Source of the DNA: Sapria himalayana
Taxonomy: Eukaryota > Streptophyta > Magnoliopsida > Malpighiales > Rafflesiaceae
Length of the DNA stretch: 64,000 nt
Direction of reading: 5' to 3'
Assembly (NCBI GenBank): GCA_029783825.1
Contig: JAREIK010008064.1
Location: 1-64,000 of the forward strand
Shown here: one piece after another, positions 24,501 to 38,852 of the stretch
How positions within the stretch are numbered: position 1 is the stretch's first letter
How the letters are laid out: each line of letters begins with the position of its first letter
The notes under the pieces: generated by a model
The model's input: the letters and a program-made list of their open reading frames with translations, nothing else
Database searches by the model: none
Told to the model about the DNA's origin: nothing
Position numbers and translations under genes: made by a program

Positions 24501-26254
24501 GTTATAACATATGAAAATGAAAAAAAATTACCAATTTTTTTTGTTATTTTATTGTTTAAATAAAACCTATAAGCCAATAAATGCCTAAAAAGATAAAGTG
24601 CTAAGGTCCTAAACAACAAAACCTTTAAATAATTAAACCATTAAACATGTGTACATTAATAAAAAATCATAAATCTCAATTTAATTTTTATTAAGTATTA
24701 TTTTAAATTTTTATTTTAATTATTTATCAGTTTATTTTTATAGAAATATTAATTACAAAATAAATTATTAGTGAGATAGATCTAATATAAATAATTTATT
24801 TTTCATCAAAAAAATATATATCCTTATAAAAAGAGGCAAAATTTTAAAAACAAAAATTTATTATTTAGTAATATATTTTATTTTGATTTTGAATCATTTT
24901 AGATTTTGTATTTATATTTTAATTAATATCATTCTTATTAATAATAGTTTATTAATTTTTTATTGATCATTATTATAATATGTATAAATAAAATTATTTA
25001 TATTGAGTTTAAATTATATATAATTATTAAGATTATTATAACTAACTATTATATTAAGATTTTAAAAAAATTATAAATTATTTTATTTTCAAAGGTTAAA
25101 ACCTTCAAAAATTAAAAAAAGAATCAAAAATTAAAATTTTTTATTCTTTCATTCTTTAAATAAAACTATAAATCACTAAAGGCCTAAACACTTAAATCAC
25201 TAAACCCCAAAAACACCTAAATACTTAAACCATTAAACTAGTATATCCTTAATAATAAATAATAAATCTTTATTTTATTTGTATTCATTATATTTTTCAA
25301 AAATTCATTTTAATTATTTATTAATTTATTTTTATAGAATTATAAATTAAAAATAAATTAAGAGGAAAACAAATATAATTTAAATAATTTACTTTTAATA
25401 AAAAAAAATATAAACTTATAAAAAAAAGCAAAACATCAAAAAAATTATTATTTAGTTAAATATTTTATTTTTATTTTGAATAAATTTACATTTTGGAAAT
25501 ATTTTTTAAATAAAATTTTTCTTATTAATAATAGTTTATTAATTTTTTAATATCATTAATATAATATCTATCTATATAATTATTTATATTGAATTTACAT
25601 GATATATAATTATTAAGATTATCATAACTAAATATATTATTCACATATTAAAAAAATTTAAAAATTATTATATTTTCAAAGGTTATAACCTTCAAAAATG
25701 ATAAAAAAAAATAAATTTTTTGTTATATCATTATTTAAATAAAACTTAAAACCCATTAATTGCCTAAACACATAAATCTCTAAACTCCTAAACCCCAAAG
25801 CCCATAAATACTTAAACCTTTAAACTCGTAAACCTTTAATATAATTTAAATAATTTATTGAAATATTAATTACAAAATAAATTATGAGTGATACAAATAT
25901 AATTTAAATAACTTATTTTTCATCAAAAAAAATATATTAGATAATAAAAAGAAGCAAAAACTAAAAAACAAAAATTATTATTTAGTAATAAATTTTACAT
26001 TGTTTTTGAATCATTTTAGTTTTTTTAATTATATTTTAATTTATATCTATCATATTAATAATAGCATATTAATTTATTTTTTGATAATTGATATCATATC
26101 TATCAATAAAATTGTTTATATTTAGTTTATATTATATATAATTATAATGATTATTATTACTAAATATTATATTCACCTTTTTTGAAAAATTTAAAATTAT
26201 TATATTTTCAAAGGTTATAACCTTTGAAAATGTGAAAAAATATCAAAAATATTA
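21522..26254 (+). repeat. AT-rich satellite array, block IIIb, forward orientation
   Basis: Forward monomers with boxes near 22,003, 22,594, 23,173, 23,922, 24,497, 25,086, 25,677 and 26,215. These match boxes 7309 to 11,558 one for one, at offsets from about 14,694 down to about 14,650. The 23,173-23,922 interval is the long class and 25,677-26,215 the short class, as in the partner block. Orientation flips just after the last box. No gene is visible. Confidence 0.9.
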
Positions 26255-27556
26255 TCAAAGGTTAAGTATTTAAATATTTTGTCATTTGAAAATTTATCGA
26301 TTTATGTTTTTAGGCATTTAATGGTTTATAGGTCTTATTTAAACAATAAAATAATAAAATAAAATTTAGAATTTTTTTCTCAATTTCATAAGTTATAACC
26401 TTAGAAAATATAATAATATTTAGAATTTTTTTAAATGTAAATATAATATTTTAGTGATAATAATATTAATAATTATATATCATATAAATTTAACATAACT
26501 ATTTTATTGATAGATATTATAATAATGATTAAAAATTAAATTAATAAATTATTAATAAAAATATACAAATTAATTAAAAAATATTTATAGAACCCAAATT
26601 GATTCAAAATTAAACTTAAATATATTACAGGATAATAATTTTAAATTTTTAAATTTTTATGTCTTTTATATTCACATATATATTTTTTCATTAAAAATAA
26701 ATTATTTAAATTATATTTGTTGCACTCATAATTTATTTTGTAATAAATATTTGGATAAAAATAAACTAATAAATAATTAAAATGAAAATTTAAAATTATA
26801 ATAAATAGAAATAAAAATTAGATTTATTATTTATTATGTATTATATATCGGTTTAATGGTTACTATATTTAGGCATTATGGTGTCTAGGAGTTAACTTAT
26901 TTAACTATGTATGCATTTAGTAGTTTAGAGGTTTTATTTAAAAAATAAAAAAACATAAAATTTATTTTTAATATTTTTTGATATTTTCAAAGGTTATAAC
27001 CTTTGAAAATATAATAATTTTTAAATTTTTTTCAAAAGTGAATTCAATATTTAGTTATAATAATCATTATATTTATATATCATATAAATTCAATATAAAA
27101 TATTTTATTGATAAATATTCTAATAATAATCAAAAATTAAATTAATAATCTATTATTAATAAGATAGATATCAATTATAATATAATTACAAAACCTAAAA
27201 TGATTCAGAAGCAAAGCAATATATATTACTATATAATAATTTTTTGTTTTGAAATTTTTTTTTATTTTAAAAATTTTATCTATATTATTTTGATAAAAAA
27301 TAATTTATATAAATTATATTTGTGTAACTCATAATTTATTTTGTAATTAATATTTATATAAAAATAAACAAATAAATTATTAAATTTGAATATTTAAAAT
27401 TAAAATTGAAAAAAATGAGATTTATTCTTTATTATTTAGGATTTACCAGTTTAATTTAAATTAGATCTGTCTCACTAATAATTTATTTTGTAATTAATAT
27501 TTCTATAAAAATAAACTGATAAATAATTAAAATAAAAATTAAAATTATATTGAATA
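26255..27556 (-). repeat. AT-rich satellite array, block IVa, reverse orientation
   Basis: Reverse monomers with boxes near 26,392 and 26,984. The join with block III is a mosaic: CAAAAATATTATCAAAGG followed by reverse-orientation words (TTAAGTATTTAAATATTTTG, GATTTATGTTTTTAGGC). The right end is the EL right flank read in reverse (TTATATTGAATAATT). Confidence 0.87.
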
Positions 27557-29863
27557 ATTAAAATAATTTATTTTGTTCCTCTCTTAACTCTAGAATGATT
27601 GCTAAAGCTCTAACCAAAATAATAGGAGCTTTTACTTTATCTCTTTTATGTCTCATCATATTTGATGTTGAATTACTAGGCTATCAAAGGTAATTTGACT
27701 CATGTAAGCTAACAGACTAAACCAAAGTTTTACCCCTATGTGTTGAAATAGCTAGTTGTTGAGAATGCTATTTATATTGATTATTGTAATTTCTTATAAA
27801 ATATCTCTCATGCACACACACAATGAAATTTTTTAAAACATAGTTCACCTCTAAAAAAATAACCACCTTGTAGCCTATTAGAACAAACTAGCCCCATGGC
27901 AGTTTGAGCAGGGCAAGAAGTATGTGCACTCTTTAATCAAGAATCAAAAAATTTATTTTATTGGCATGTCTAAGCCTTTTTTTATATCCTCATGGATATG
28001 AAAAGTATCATTTATTTCTAATTATTTTAAATGAGTTATGTATACAACCTCACAATACCCAAAAAGGTGTAAATGAATCACTTTTAAATGTATAAAAGAT
28101 TTTAATCATTTATCAAAATATTAGTCTTGCATATTGACACTTGAGGTCACAAATCAAAGGAAAAAGCCATAGTGATATTTCCAATCCCTAAAATTTAGCT
28201 ATATAAAGTTATAAAGAGTAGTACTCGAGCTTTAATTATTTTTAGGGTCATGACTTTTGCTCTTGAGGAATGTCCAAAGTTACAATCATTCCTAGTGCAA
28301 TGACTTTGCAATATAAAGATAAAATGCACAAGCTATGGTCATATCAAATACTGTGACCCAGTATTATAATGATCAAATAAGTATTCATGATCATTCTTAG
28401 TACATAACAATATGTTCAACAGAGAGACAAGTTATGGTATATTCTCATCGATATGATTTTGTTTTCTAGAGAAAATATACAATCATGACAATTGCTAATG
28501 CTACAATAATCTAAAGCAAGAAAGAGACTTAATCCATAACTCACCCATTGAGTCTTGACTTTGTGTTACATATACAAAAAGATAAATTTGTGACATTCCT
28601 AGAAGTTGTGAATTTCAATTTAAATTTAACACTTAGTCATTTGATTATAAAAGTGAAAAATATGAGATATAGAATTTAGGTTTTATGGACCAGGGTTATA
28701 GTTTATGGTTTAAGGTTTAGGATTTAAAGTTTAGGGTTTATGGTTTTTTTTTATTTTATTTTTTGGAAAATACACACATTATTTATCATTTAGGCACACA
28801 ACTTACAAGAGACTAAAAAGCTGACTAATTTAGGTCAACCCACCAAATCCTATGCACCTTATGATGGACCATATTAAAACTATGCAAATATAATATAGTG
28901 CATGTGTGTAACATGCACTATCAAGCATTTGCCTATGTCATTTCTATGTAATGGAATACTTGTAAAATTGAATACCCATAAATCCACAAGTCCATATCTT
29001 ATGCACTTTGTCAATTCATTCTTACCTCTGAATTCCACATTCTTTTGCTCTAATGATCCTCAAAAGAGTATCTCTTGGGTTAGAATGCTTACTCCTCGAG
29101 CTCCAAGAAGTGGATGTATGTTGCACCGACAAAATATCAAAAAATATGCATGCATTGGTGTGCATATGTGATGAGGTCCATCTCATAGTCTAATTCTCTA
29201 CGCGTACAACCAAGCTAGAATACAAGTAAAATTACAAATTGCTATAAAGATGGGTCTTCTGCTCCCGGGAGTGTAGCATTGCCTAATGTCTTTTTACAAA
29301 ATGCATTAGTGAGCCCCACATAGAGATACTCATGGGTATAGTTGCCCTAATTACAAGCTACATAGAGAATAGACAAATTGTATGTGTGAGTATATCATGA
29401 TCCATCTCTACAAGTACATTGTGTATACAAAGTCCAGAATACAAATAAGACTACAAAAATAAACTACAATTTTGAATCTTTCGCTCCCATGTGCATGGTA
29501 TGGACTCTATTGCTTACTGGCACTACTTGCTGATACTTCAGATTTTTTTGGCTCACCAATTAATCATGGATTACCCGCTACTACTATTTGGTGATGGTTT
29601 GGTGGCGCTCTATGCTGCCTAATAGGGCTAGTGGGACCCACTCCTAGCTACTCCTGGGTTTACTCCTGACCACTTTGTTCGGTCTCGTCAGTTGTCTGAA
29701 TGTTATCATCCCGGCTTGCTAGTGGGGTCCTCTACAAGATGGTGTCCCATACTTTTGGCTGCTTCTAGGACTTGCTGGCCCCTCTAAATGCTACACCAAA
29801 ATGGACAAGAATATGTGCACGTGTGTACTGTGGTCCAACGCTATGTGTGTGTCGGCTACAGTA
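27557..29863 (-). mobile_element. EL copy 3, near full length, reverse orientation
   Basis: Reverse complement of EL from the right junction (TTTTGTTCCTCTCTTAACTC) to the left junction (near GTGTGTGTCGGCTACAGTA), with many small indels against copy 1. The telomere-like tract is at 28,667-28,745. The GC-richer third is 29,230-29,863. The 89-codon frame at 28,902-29,171 and its partner at 13,736-13,972 come from the same stretch, but reading frames elsewhere in EL shift between copies. I see no convincing protein. Confidence 0.75.
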
Positions 29864-32800
29864 TCTGAGTATAGGAGTTAAGTAATTTAAGTATTTAGGT
29901 ATTTTGTGGTTTATAGGTTTTATTTAAATAATTAAATAACAAAAAAATTATTTTTATGATTTTTTCTCATTTTCAAGGTTATAACCATTGAATATCATGT
30001 AAATTCAATATAAATAATTTTTTTGATCAATATTATAATACTGATCATAAAATAGATTAATAAACAATTATTAATAAGATAGATATTAATAAAAATTTAT
30101 TTGCAATACCTAAAACGATTCAAAATCAAAGTAAAATATATTACTAAATAATAATTTTTTATTTTTAAATTTCTGATTCTTTTTATAAGCTTATAAATTT
30201 TTTTGATGAAGATAAATTATTTAAATTATATTTCTCATTGATAATTTTATTTTGGAATTAATTTTTCTATAAAAATAAACTAATAAATAATTATTATGAA
30301 TATTAAAATTATAATGAATACAAATAAAAATGAGATTTATGATTATTTATTTAGGGTATACCAGTTTAATGGTTTAAGTATTTAAAAGTTTAGGAGTTTA
30401 GTGATTTAAGTGTTTAGGCATTTAGTAGTTAATATGTTTTATTTAAAAAATGAAATAACAAAAAAATTATTTTTCAAATTTTTTAGCAATTTTGAATGTT
30501 ATAATCTTTATAAATATTATAATTTTTAATTTTTTTCAAATGTGAATACAATATTTAGTTATAATAAACTTAATAATTATATATCATGTAAATTAAATAT
30601 AAACAATTTTATTGATATATATTAATAAACTAAATATAAATATAATAATGATCAAAAAATAAACTTATAAACTATTATTAATTGATAGATATTTATATAT
30701 TAATGATAAATACTTAAACCTTTAAAGATTGTTTAAATGTTTAAGTATTTAAAGGTTTTGTGGTTTAGGGGTTTAGGAGTTTAATGATTTAAGCATTTTG
30801 GCATTTACTAGTTTTTAGGTTTTATATAAACAATAAAATAACAAAAAAAATATTTTTTTGATTTTATCTCATTTTCAAAGATGATAACCATTAAAAATAT
30901 AATAATTTTTAAATTAATTGGAATGTAAATATAATATTTAGTTATAATAATCTTTATAATTATATATCAATTAAATTCAATATAAACAATTTTATTGATA
31001 AATATTCTAATAATGATCAAACAATAAATTTATAATCTATTATTAATATGATAGATATCAATTAAAAAATAATTCCAAAACCTAATAATGTTTTAGAAGC
31101 AAAGCAAAATATATTACTATATAATAATTTTTTGTTTTGAAAATCTTTTTTCTATTAAAAAGTTTATCTATAATTTTTTGATGAAAAATAATTTATATAA
31201 ATTATTTTTGTCTAGCTCAGATTATTTTGTAATTAATATTTATATATAAATAAACAAATAAATAATTAAAATGAATATTTAAAATTATAATGAAAAAAAA
31301 CGAGATTTATTATTTATTATTTAGGGATACTATTTTAATTTAAATTAGATCTATCTCACTAATAATTTATTTTGTAATTAATATTTCTGTAAAAATAAAC
31401 TGATAAATAATTAAAATAAAAATTTAAAATTATATTGAATAAAAATTAAAATGAGATTTATGAATTATTATTAATGTTTACCAGTTTAATAGTTTAAGTA
31501 TTTAGAGGTTTTATCATTTAGGAGTTTAGCGATTTATATTTTTAGGCATTTAGTGGTTTAAGGTTTTATTTAAACAATGAAATAACAAAAAAAATATTTT
31601 TGTTTTTTTTTTCACATTTTCAAAGGTTATAACCTTTGAAAATATAATAATTTTAAATTTTTTTAAAAATGTGAATACAATATTTAGTAATAATAATCAA
31701 TATAATTATATATAATGTATGCTAAATATAAAAAATTTTATAGATAGATATGATATCAATTATCAAAAATTAAATAAATAGGCTATTATTAATATGATAG
31801 ATATAAATTAAAATATAATTAAAAAACCTAAAATGATTCAAAAACAATGTAAAATTTATTACTAAATAATAATTTTTGTTTTTTAGTTTTTACTTCTTTT
31901 TAAAAGCTTGTATATTTTTTTGATGAAAAGTAAAATATTTAAATTATATTTGTATCACTCATAATTTATTTTGTAATTAATTTTTCAATATATTATTTAA
32001 ATTATATATAAGGTTTACGAGTTTAAAGGTTTAAGTATTTAGGGGCTTCAGGGTTTAGGAGTTTAGAGATTTATGTCTTTAGGCATTTAATGGTTTATAA
32101 GTTTTATTTAAACAATGATATAACAAAAAATTTATTTTTGTTATTTTTTCTAATTTTTGAAGGTTATAAACTTTGAAAATATAACAATTTTTAAATTTTT
32201 TTAAATGTGAATACTATATTTAGTTATGATAATCTTAATAATTATATATTATGTAAACTCAATAAAAACAATTATAATGAAATACATTATATTAATGATC
32301 AAAAAATAAATTAATAAACTATTATTAATAAGAAAGATGTTATTTAAAATATATGTGCAAAATGTAAATTTATTCAAAATCAAAATAAAATATATTACGA
32401 AATAATAATTTATTTGATGTTTTGCTTCTTTTAATAAGTTTATATTTTTTTTATTAAAAGTAAATTATTATAATTATATTTGTCTCCCTCATAATTTATT
32501 TTTAATTTATAATTCAATAAAAATAAACTAATAAATAATTAAAATGAATATTTAAAACTATAATGAATACAAATTAAATAGAAATTTATTATTTTTTATT
32601 CACGATATACTAGTTTAATGGTTTAAGTATTTAGGTATTTTGGAGTTTTTTGATTTAAGTGTTTACTCCTTTAGTGATTTATAGTTTTTATTTAAAGAAT
32701 TAAAGTATAAAAAATTTAATTTTTTGGTTTTTTTTAATTTTTGAAGGTTATAACCTTTGAAATTATAATAATTTTTAATTTTATTTAAATGTGAATATAA

Positions 32801-35212
32801 TATTCAGTAATAATAATCTTAATAATTATATATAATGTAAAGTCAATATAAATAATTTTATTAATAGATATTATAATAATGATCAATAAAAAATTAATAA
32901 ACTATTATTAATAAGAATTATATAAATTAAAATATAATTGCAAAATCAAAAATGATTCAAAATAAAAATAAAATATATTACTAAATAATAAAATTTTGTT
33001 TTTAAAATTTTGGCTCTTTTTATAAGGATATATTTTTTTTTTTTTGATGAAAAATAAATTATTTAAATTAGATTTGTCTCACTAATAATTTATTTTGTAA
33101 TTAATATTTCTATAAAAATAAACTTATAAATAATTAAAATTAAAATTTAAAATTATACTGAATAAAAATTAAAATGAGATTTATGATTTTTTATTAATGT
33201 TTACCAGTTTAATGGTTTAAGTATTTAAAGGTTTTATTGTTTAGTAGTTTAACGATTTATGTTTTTAGGCATTTAGTGGTTTATAGGTTTTATTTAAATA
33301 ATAAAATAACAAAAAAAAATTATAATTTTTTCTCATTTTCATAGGTTATAACCTTTGAAAATATAATAATATTTAAAAATTTTTTGAAATGTCAATACAA
33401 TATTTAGTTATAATAATATTAATACATATATATCTTATAAATTCAATATAAACAATTTTATTGATAGATAATATAATAATGATCAAATTTAAATTAATAA
33501 ACTATTAATAAAAAGATTGATATTAATTAAAAAATATTTACAAAACCCAAATTGATTCAAAATAAAGTAAAATATATTACTGGATAATAATTTTTATTTT
33601 TTAAATTTTTACTTCTTTTATAATCATATAATTTTTTTGAAAAAAAATAAATTAATTAAAATATATATGTCGCTCTCATAATTTAACTTGAAATAAATAT
33701 TTCTATAAAAATAAACTAATAAATAAATAAAATGAATATTTAAAATTATAATAAATAGAAATAAAAATTAGATTTATTAATTATTAAGTAGTATATAGCA
33801 GTTTAATGGTTTATGTATTTAGGTATTATGAGGTTTAAACATTTCCTGATTTAACTGTGTGTTCATTTTAGTGGTATATAGGTTTTATTAAAAAAATAAA
33901 ATAATTAAAAATTTATTTTTATTATTTTTTTATATTTTCAAAGGTTATAACCTTTGAAAATATAATAATTTTTAAATTTTTTTTTAAATGTGAATACAAT
34001 ATTTAGTTATAATAATCATTATATTTATATATCATATAAATTCAATATAAACAATTTTATTGATAAATATTCTAATAATGATGAAAAAAAATTAATAACC
34101 TATTATTAATAAGATAGATATCAATTAAAATATAATTACAAAACATAAAATGATTCAGAAGAAAAGCAAAATATATTACTATATAATAATTTTTTGTTTT
34201 GAAATTTTTTTTTCTTTTAAAAAGTTTATGAATAATTTTTTGATGAAAAATAATTTATATAAATTATATTTGTCTAACTTAATTTATTTTGTAATTAATA
34301 ATTATATATAAATAAACAAATAATTAATTAAAATGAATATTTAAAATTATAATGAAAAAAAATGAGATTTATTATTTATTATTTAGGGATACAGGTTTAA
34401 TTTAAATTAGATTTGTCTAACTAATAATTTATTTTGTAATTAATATTTTTATAAAATAAATTGATAAATAATTAAAATAAAAATTTAAAATTATACTTAA
34501 TAAAAATTAAAATTAGATTTATGATTTATTATTAATGTATACCAGTTTAATGATTTAAGTATTTAGAGGTTTTGTCGTTTGGAGTTTAGCGATTTTTGTT
34601 TTTAGGCTTTTAGTGGTTTCTTGGTTTTGTTTAAAAAAATAAAATAACAAAAAAAATTTCTATAATTTTTTATCATTTTCATAGGTTATAACATTTGAAA
34701 ACATAATAATATTTTAATTTTTTAAAATTTTAATACAATATTTTGTAATAATAATATTAATAATTATATATCATATAAATTTAATATAAATAATATTATT
34801 GATAGATATTATAATAATGATCAAAATTTAAATTTATAAACTATTAATATTAAGATAGATATTAATTAAAAAATATTTACAAGACCAAAATTTATTCAAA
34901 ATTAAAGTAACTTATATTACTTGATAATAATTTTTTAATTTTTAAATTTATACTTCTTTTATAAGTTTATATTTTTATTAGATGAATAATATATTATTTA
35001 AATTATATTTGTCCCACTCATAATTTATTTTGTAATATATATTTCGAAATAGATACACTAATAAATAATTAAAATGAATATTTAAAAATATAATAAATAA
35101 CAATAAAAAATAGATGTATTAATTATTAAGTAGAATTTAGCAGTTTAATGGTTTATCTATTTAGGCATTATGGGATTTAGGAGTTTACTGATTTAACTTT
35201 ATATGCATTTAA
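29864..35212 (-). repeat. AT-rich satellite array, block IVb, reverse orientation
   Basis: Reverse monomers with boxes near 29,965, 30,487, 30,875, 31,617, 32,157, 32,741, 33,337, 33,935 and 34,675. Apart from two shortened monomers next to EL (522 and 388 bp), the spacings (741, 541, 584, 596, 599, 739) mirror block Ib read backwards (738, 534, 625, 590, 589, 732). The shortened monomer near 30,640-30,780 recurs at 53,345-53,480. No gene is visible. The block ends inside a monomer at GCATTTAA, the hAT insertion point. Confidence 0.9.
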
Positions 35213-35227
35213 TAGAGATGCTCACGG
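35213..35227 (+). repeat. hAT copy A 5' terminal inverted repeat
   Basis: TAGAGATGCTCACGG, preceded by GCATTTAA as candidate target-site duplication. Compare copy B's terminus at 60,708-60,722 (TAGGGGCGCTCATGG). All four differences are transitions (A/G or C/T), which suits decay of methylated DNA. Confidence 0.75.
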
Positions 35228-35411
35228 AACTCTGAGATTCACGACCCAACTCGAAGTCTAGTCCCGAAAGAATTGAGACTGAGAAAAATCTATTGACTTT
35301 GAGTTTTCTCGTCCCATTTTGTCACGTATTTTTTCTTTTGGGATGGTTTCAGATATTAAGCAATATCCATCCGAAGAACCATCCTGACCTAAAAAATTGA
35401 TACTATAAATA

Positions 35412-35414
<3 letters not shown>

Positions 35415-35445
<31 letters not shown>
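35415..35445. repeat. (AT)n microsatellite in hAT copy A leader
   Basis: Fifteen AT dinucleotides in the non-coding 5' part of the transposon. The apparent open frames crossing it on the reverse strand (Tyr-Ile repeats) are artefacts of this tract. Confidence 0.95.
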
Positions 35446-35446
<1 letters not shown>

Positions 35447-35650
35447 CATGAAGATGCCACCAATTCCGCTACTGACCAACCAATTTTGATGCACCTATTG
35501 TTGTTCCGACGAGTTCTAGGCCACATCACGACGTTCCAGCCATGTTCAGTTAGGTCCAGCCCTTGTCCGTCGCACTTATGGTTGCCTCCACCGTGTCTCA
35601 GATGCCACAAGCCTTTTGGTTTATTTTTCTGACGAGAATTGACTGATTAA

Positions 35651-35672
35651 TTATTATTATTATTATTATTAT
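35651..35672. repeat. (TTA)n microsatellite in hAT copy A leader
   Basis: About seven TTA trinucleotides upstream of the transposase start. The corresponding place in copy B (63,962-63,978, reverse strand) has a shorter run, so the tract predates separation of the copies and has changed length. Confidence 0.9.
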
Positions 35673-35816
35673 GTGTCTTAGTCAGTTTTGTTGAGTATTG
35701 GTTGTCGTGTTGTGGTTGGGCCGAATGAGTGGGCTGAATGTGTTAGAGTCAGTTTTGTAGAGCTTGCTTGTTTGAAATATTTATATGTATTTATGCTTAA
35801 CATATCATATTAATTA

Positions 35817-38255
35817 ATGGCAATGAAGATGGCACAATCCAGTGGTAAACAAAAAATACAATAAATTGAAGATGATCACATCTCAAATGATCAAAGTACT
35901 GGTAAATCCAATCATCATCCTTTCACGAACCCTGCTATTGTTATGGTAGGTTCTTAAATTCCAATTGTAAAAGAAAGTCAAGGTACATCTGAACCTCTAG
36001 CTCATAAAAAGTATAAGTCTGCTGTTTGGGAAACTTATGAGATATTAGTTGATTCAGAGGGAAATGAAACTGGCAGGGCAGCTTGTATATGGTGTAAGAA
36101 AGAATATTTGGCAAAAAGTGATCAATGTACTTTGGGTTTATAAAAATACTTGAGAGAGACTTATAGGAAATTTCCACACAAAAAAGACTTAATAGAAGCT
36201 CAAAAAGGTAAAGACAAGTCACAATCTTTGTTGAGTTTCACTAAAGGTTCTAGTTCATAGGATAACAAATTAACTTGTTGGTAATTTGATCAACAACTAG
36301 TTAGGAAAGCTTTGGTGAAAATGATCATAAAAGATGAATTGCCTTTTTGTTTTGTTGAGAGGGATGAGTTTAAAAAGTTTTGTGAAGTTAGTGTGCCTCA
36401 ATTTAAAATTTCATCTAGGCACCCAACACTAAGGGATTGTTTTTCTTTGTTTGTGAAGGAAAAGAAAAAATTATTTGATAGCATACCATCTCATAGTTAT
36501 AAAGTTTCATTGACTACTGACACTTGAACTAGCATTCAAAATTTGTCTTATATATGTTTGACTGTTCATTCCATTGATTTTCAATGGAATATGCATAAAA
36601 GGCTCTTGAACTTTTGTGTAATTAAAAGTCATGTTGAAGTTATTATTAGAAATGCTATTGATTTTTGCATGAATGAATGGGGTTTGAGAAAGTTGATGTG
36701 CATTACTGTTGACAATGCATCAAATAATGTTATTGTAGTTCAACAATATAAGAAAAAGGCTTGTGAAGAAAAGTGTTGTACCTTTGAGAGGCGAGCATTT
36801 TCATATGAGATGTTGTGCTCATATCCTAAACTTAATTGTCATAGATCGCATTGCAGTAGTTGAGGGTGCTATTCAAAAAATTAGAGGTGTGGTGAAATAT
36901 GTGAGGAGCAGTCCTAAAAGATTAGATATGTTTAAGTTATGTGTTGAAGAAGCAAACTTGACATATGGATCTTCAATGCAATTAGATTGTCCTACAAGAT
37001 GGAATTCAACTTATTTGATGCTACAAAATGATATAAAATATCAAAAAGAATTTGATAAGTTGGAGGACAAAGGCAAAAGATTTTTGAAGGAGTTTGGTTC
37101 AAACATTCCAACTGAGAGAGACTGAACAAATGTCAAAATTTTGGCTCGTTTCTTGAAAACTTTTTATAAGGTAACTTGTAAATTTTCTGGCTCATAATAT
37201 TTAACTTCTAGTGTTTATTTTCCTGAGATTATTTTAATTTTGAAAAAAATGGTGCTCTGTTAAAATAGTAGAGATACAATGGTGTCTGAAATGGGTATGA
37301 ATATGAGGCATAAATTCAACAAATATTGGGGTTCTCTTCAGTCAACAAATATTATGCTTTTGGTAGCAGTAATGTTGGATCCTAGATATAAGCTCAAATA
37401 TCTCAAGGTTAAGTACACTTAGCATTATGGACAGGAATTGGCTAAAAATTTGGTGAAAAAGGTTATAAATGCCTTAAATGAGATGATGTATGATTATAAA
37501 GATTTAAATGAAGATGAATCAAAAGAATATGATTTCTCTTCTACTGTGTTGAAGAAAAATGATGATTTCTTTGATGGTAGTCATACTTATGTTGATGATT
37601 TTTTTTGTTGAATTGGAGAAATAACAAGAAGTTGCAGCTTTGGAAGAGTTGGATAGGTACTTGGAGGACAAACTTGGAAAAAATAGAATTGATTTTGATC
37701 ATCTAAACTTGTGGAAGGTAAATGAGGTTAGGTATCCTTCTTTGGCAAATGTAGCAAGGGATGTATTTGCTATCCAAGCATCTACTGTTGCCTACGAATC
37801 TACATATAGCAATGGGGTAAGAACTTTAGATAAATTAGTAGTTCTTTAACACCTATTATAGTTGAAGTTCTCATATGTCTACAAGATTTTTTTGAGAAGC
37901 TCAAACAAACCTATGTAAATTGAAGAATTAGTTCAAGACCTTGATGATAATGAATCAGGTCAGTATGCAAATCTTGTAAATTTTAATTTCACTTTTACTT
38001 CTTTTATTCATTCAATTTAATAAAAATATGGTTCAATTACAATTTTCAGAGGGGATCACAAGATCCAAATATTTTTACAACTATAGTTCGCCATCTAAAT
38101 TTGGAATGGGTGTATTAAATTTTATAAGGTAATATTTGTTTTTTTATTACTCTATCATCTTAGAAATTTCTGTCTACATGATTAACACATTTTCATCTTT
38201 GGGTATCCTTCTATAGTGGAGGAAGAAAAGGAGGAGTTGTAGTAGAGATAATTAA
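35817..38255 (+). pseudogene. hAT transposase pseudogene, BED finger/RICESLEEPER type, copy A
   Basis: Remains of a transposase that would bind transposon ends and cut by an RNase H-type DDE mechanism. In order: start at 35,817; a BED-type finger near 36,014-36,180 (Lys-Ser-Ala-Val-Trp, then CIWC; the expected His in KHLR reads Tyr); the first catalytic Asp region TTDT near 36,520; the second Asp region ITVDNASNN near 36,700; the CAHILNL motif near 36,800; LDCPTRWNSTYLML near 36,980; MLDPRYKLKYL near 37,375; and a C-terminal dimerisation domain 37,640-37,849 with RYPSLANVARDVFAIQAST and a YES motif whose Glu is probably the third catalytic acid. Candidate small introns follow (GT at 37,959, AG ending 38,049). 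It is dead: in-frame stops at 35,862, 36,141, 36,525 (TGG to TGA at TDTW), 37,123 and 37,195, plus a frameshift near 36,760. Confidence 0.9.
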
Positions 38256-38852
38256 TTGGGTTTGGATTTTCGTTGCTGTTCCGGGACTGGACATTTGAAA
38301 TGATAATTATCATAGTTGTTATTAGTTGTATTTTTTTTGTTATATTTAGCTGCCTAATTTTAGCAATTACTTAAGTAGTAATTGCTACTACCAATGTTTG
38401 TGGTCATCTTTAGATATTCCTTAATATTTTAAGCAATTGTTTAAAAAATGTAGTATTGCTATTATGGTTAACTTTCACTCGGCTAAACAAAGCCAACTTG
38501 TGAAAAAATAAAGAACCAAATTAAGGACACAATTCGATCACGTTCTATTAAATATTTCTATCCTTTTCTACACATCAAAGATTTTGACAAGGTAATGGAA
38601 CTCGTTTGTGGTATTCAGCCTATTTGACAAAACAAAATTGGCCCAATTTGAGTTTGAAAGATACATAACTAAGGAAAGATAAATGGTACAACAAAAGGTT
38701 TCGACATGAACTAACTTGGCCGGTTTGAAGAAAATAAATTTAAAAAAATGTCTGAACTCTGTTCCGTCCCGGAATGTTTTCTCCTACCCAAAATTCCCGA
38801 TCTACGTCTCGTCCCGTCCCGATATTTTGAACCTATGGGATGCGTCTGGATC

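Larger units (their letters stand above)
35213..38852 (+). mobile_element. hAT DNA transposon, copy A, 3' end deleted
   Basis: Class II element of the hAT superfamily, non-functional. The 5' terminus TAGAGATGCTCACGG matches 11 of 15 bases with the terminus of copy B (TAGGGGCGCTCATGG) and resembles the TAGGGATG ends known for Ac-like elements. The 8 bp before it are GCATTTAA, the usual hAT duplication length. Subterminal CCCGTCCCG words lie near 38,800. The 3' end stops at GGATC (38,848-38,852). Copy B carries a further 81 bp to its terminus. Here array resumes at once, with GATC shared by both sides, and about 205 bp of monomer including one box is missing. The interior holds a broken transposase gene plus (AT)15 and (TTA)n microsatellites in the 5' leader. 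Confidence 0.88.

Noticed and set aside
35941..36222. 93-codon reverse frame inside hAT copy A, and forward frames at 61,863 and 62,925 in copy B
   Set aside because: They are antisense shadows of the transposase pseudogenes.
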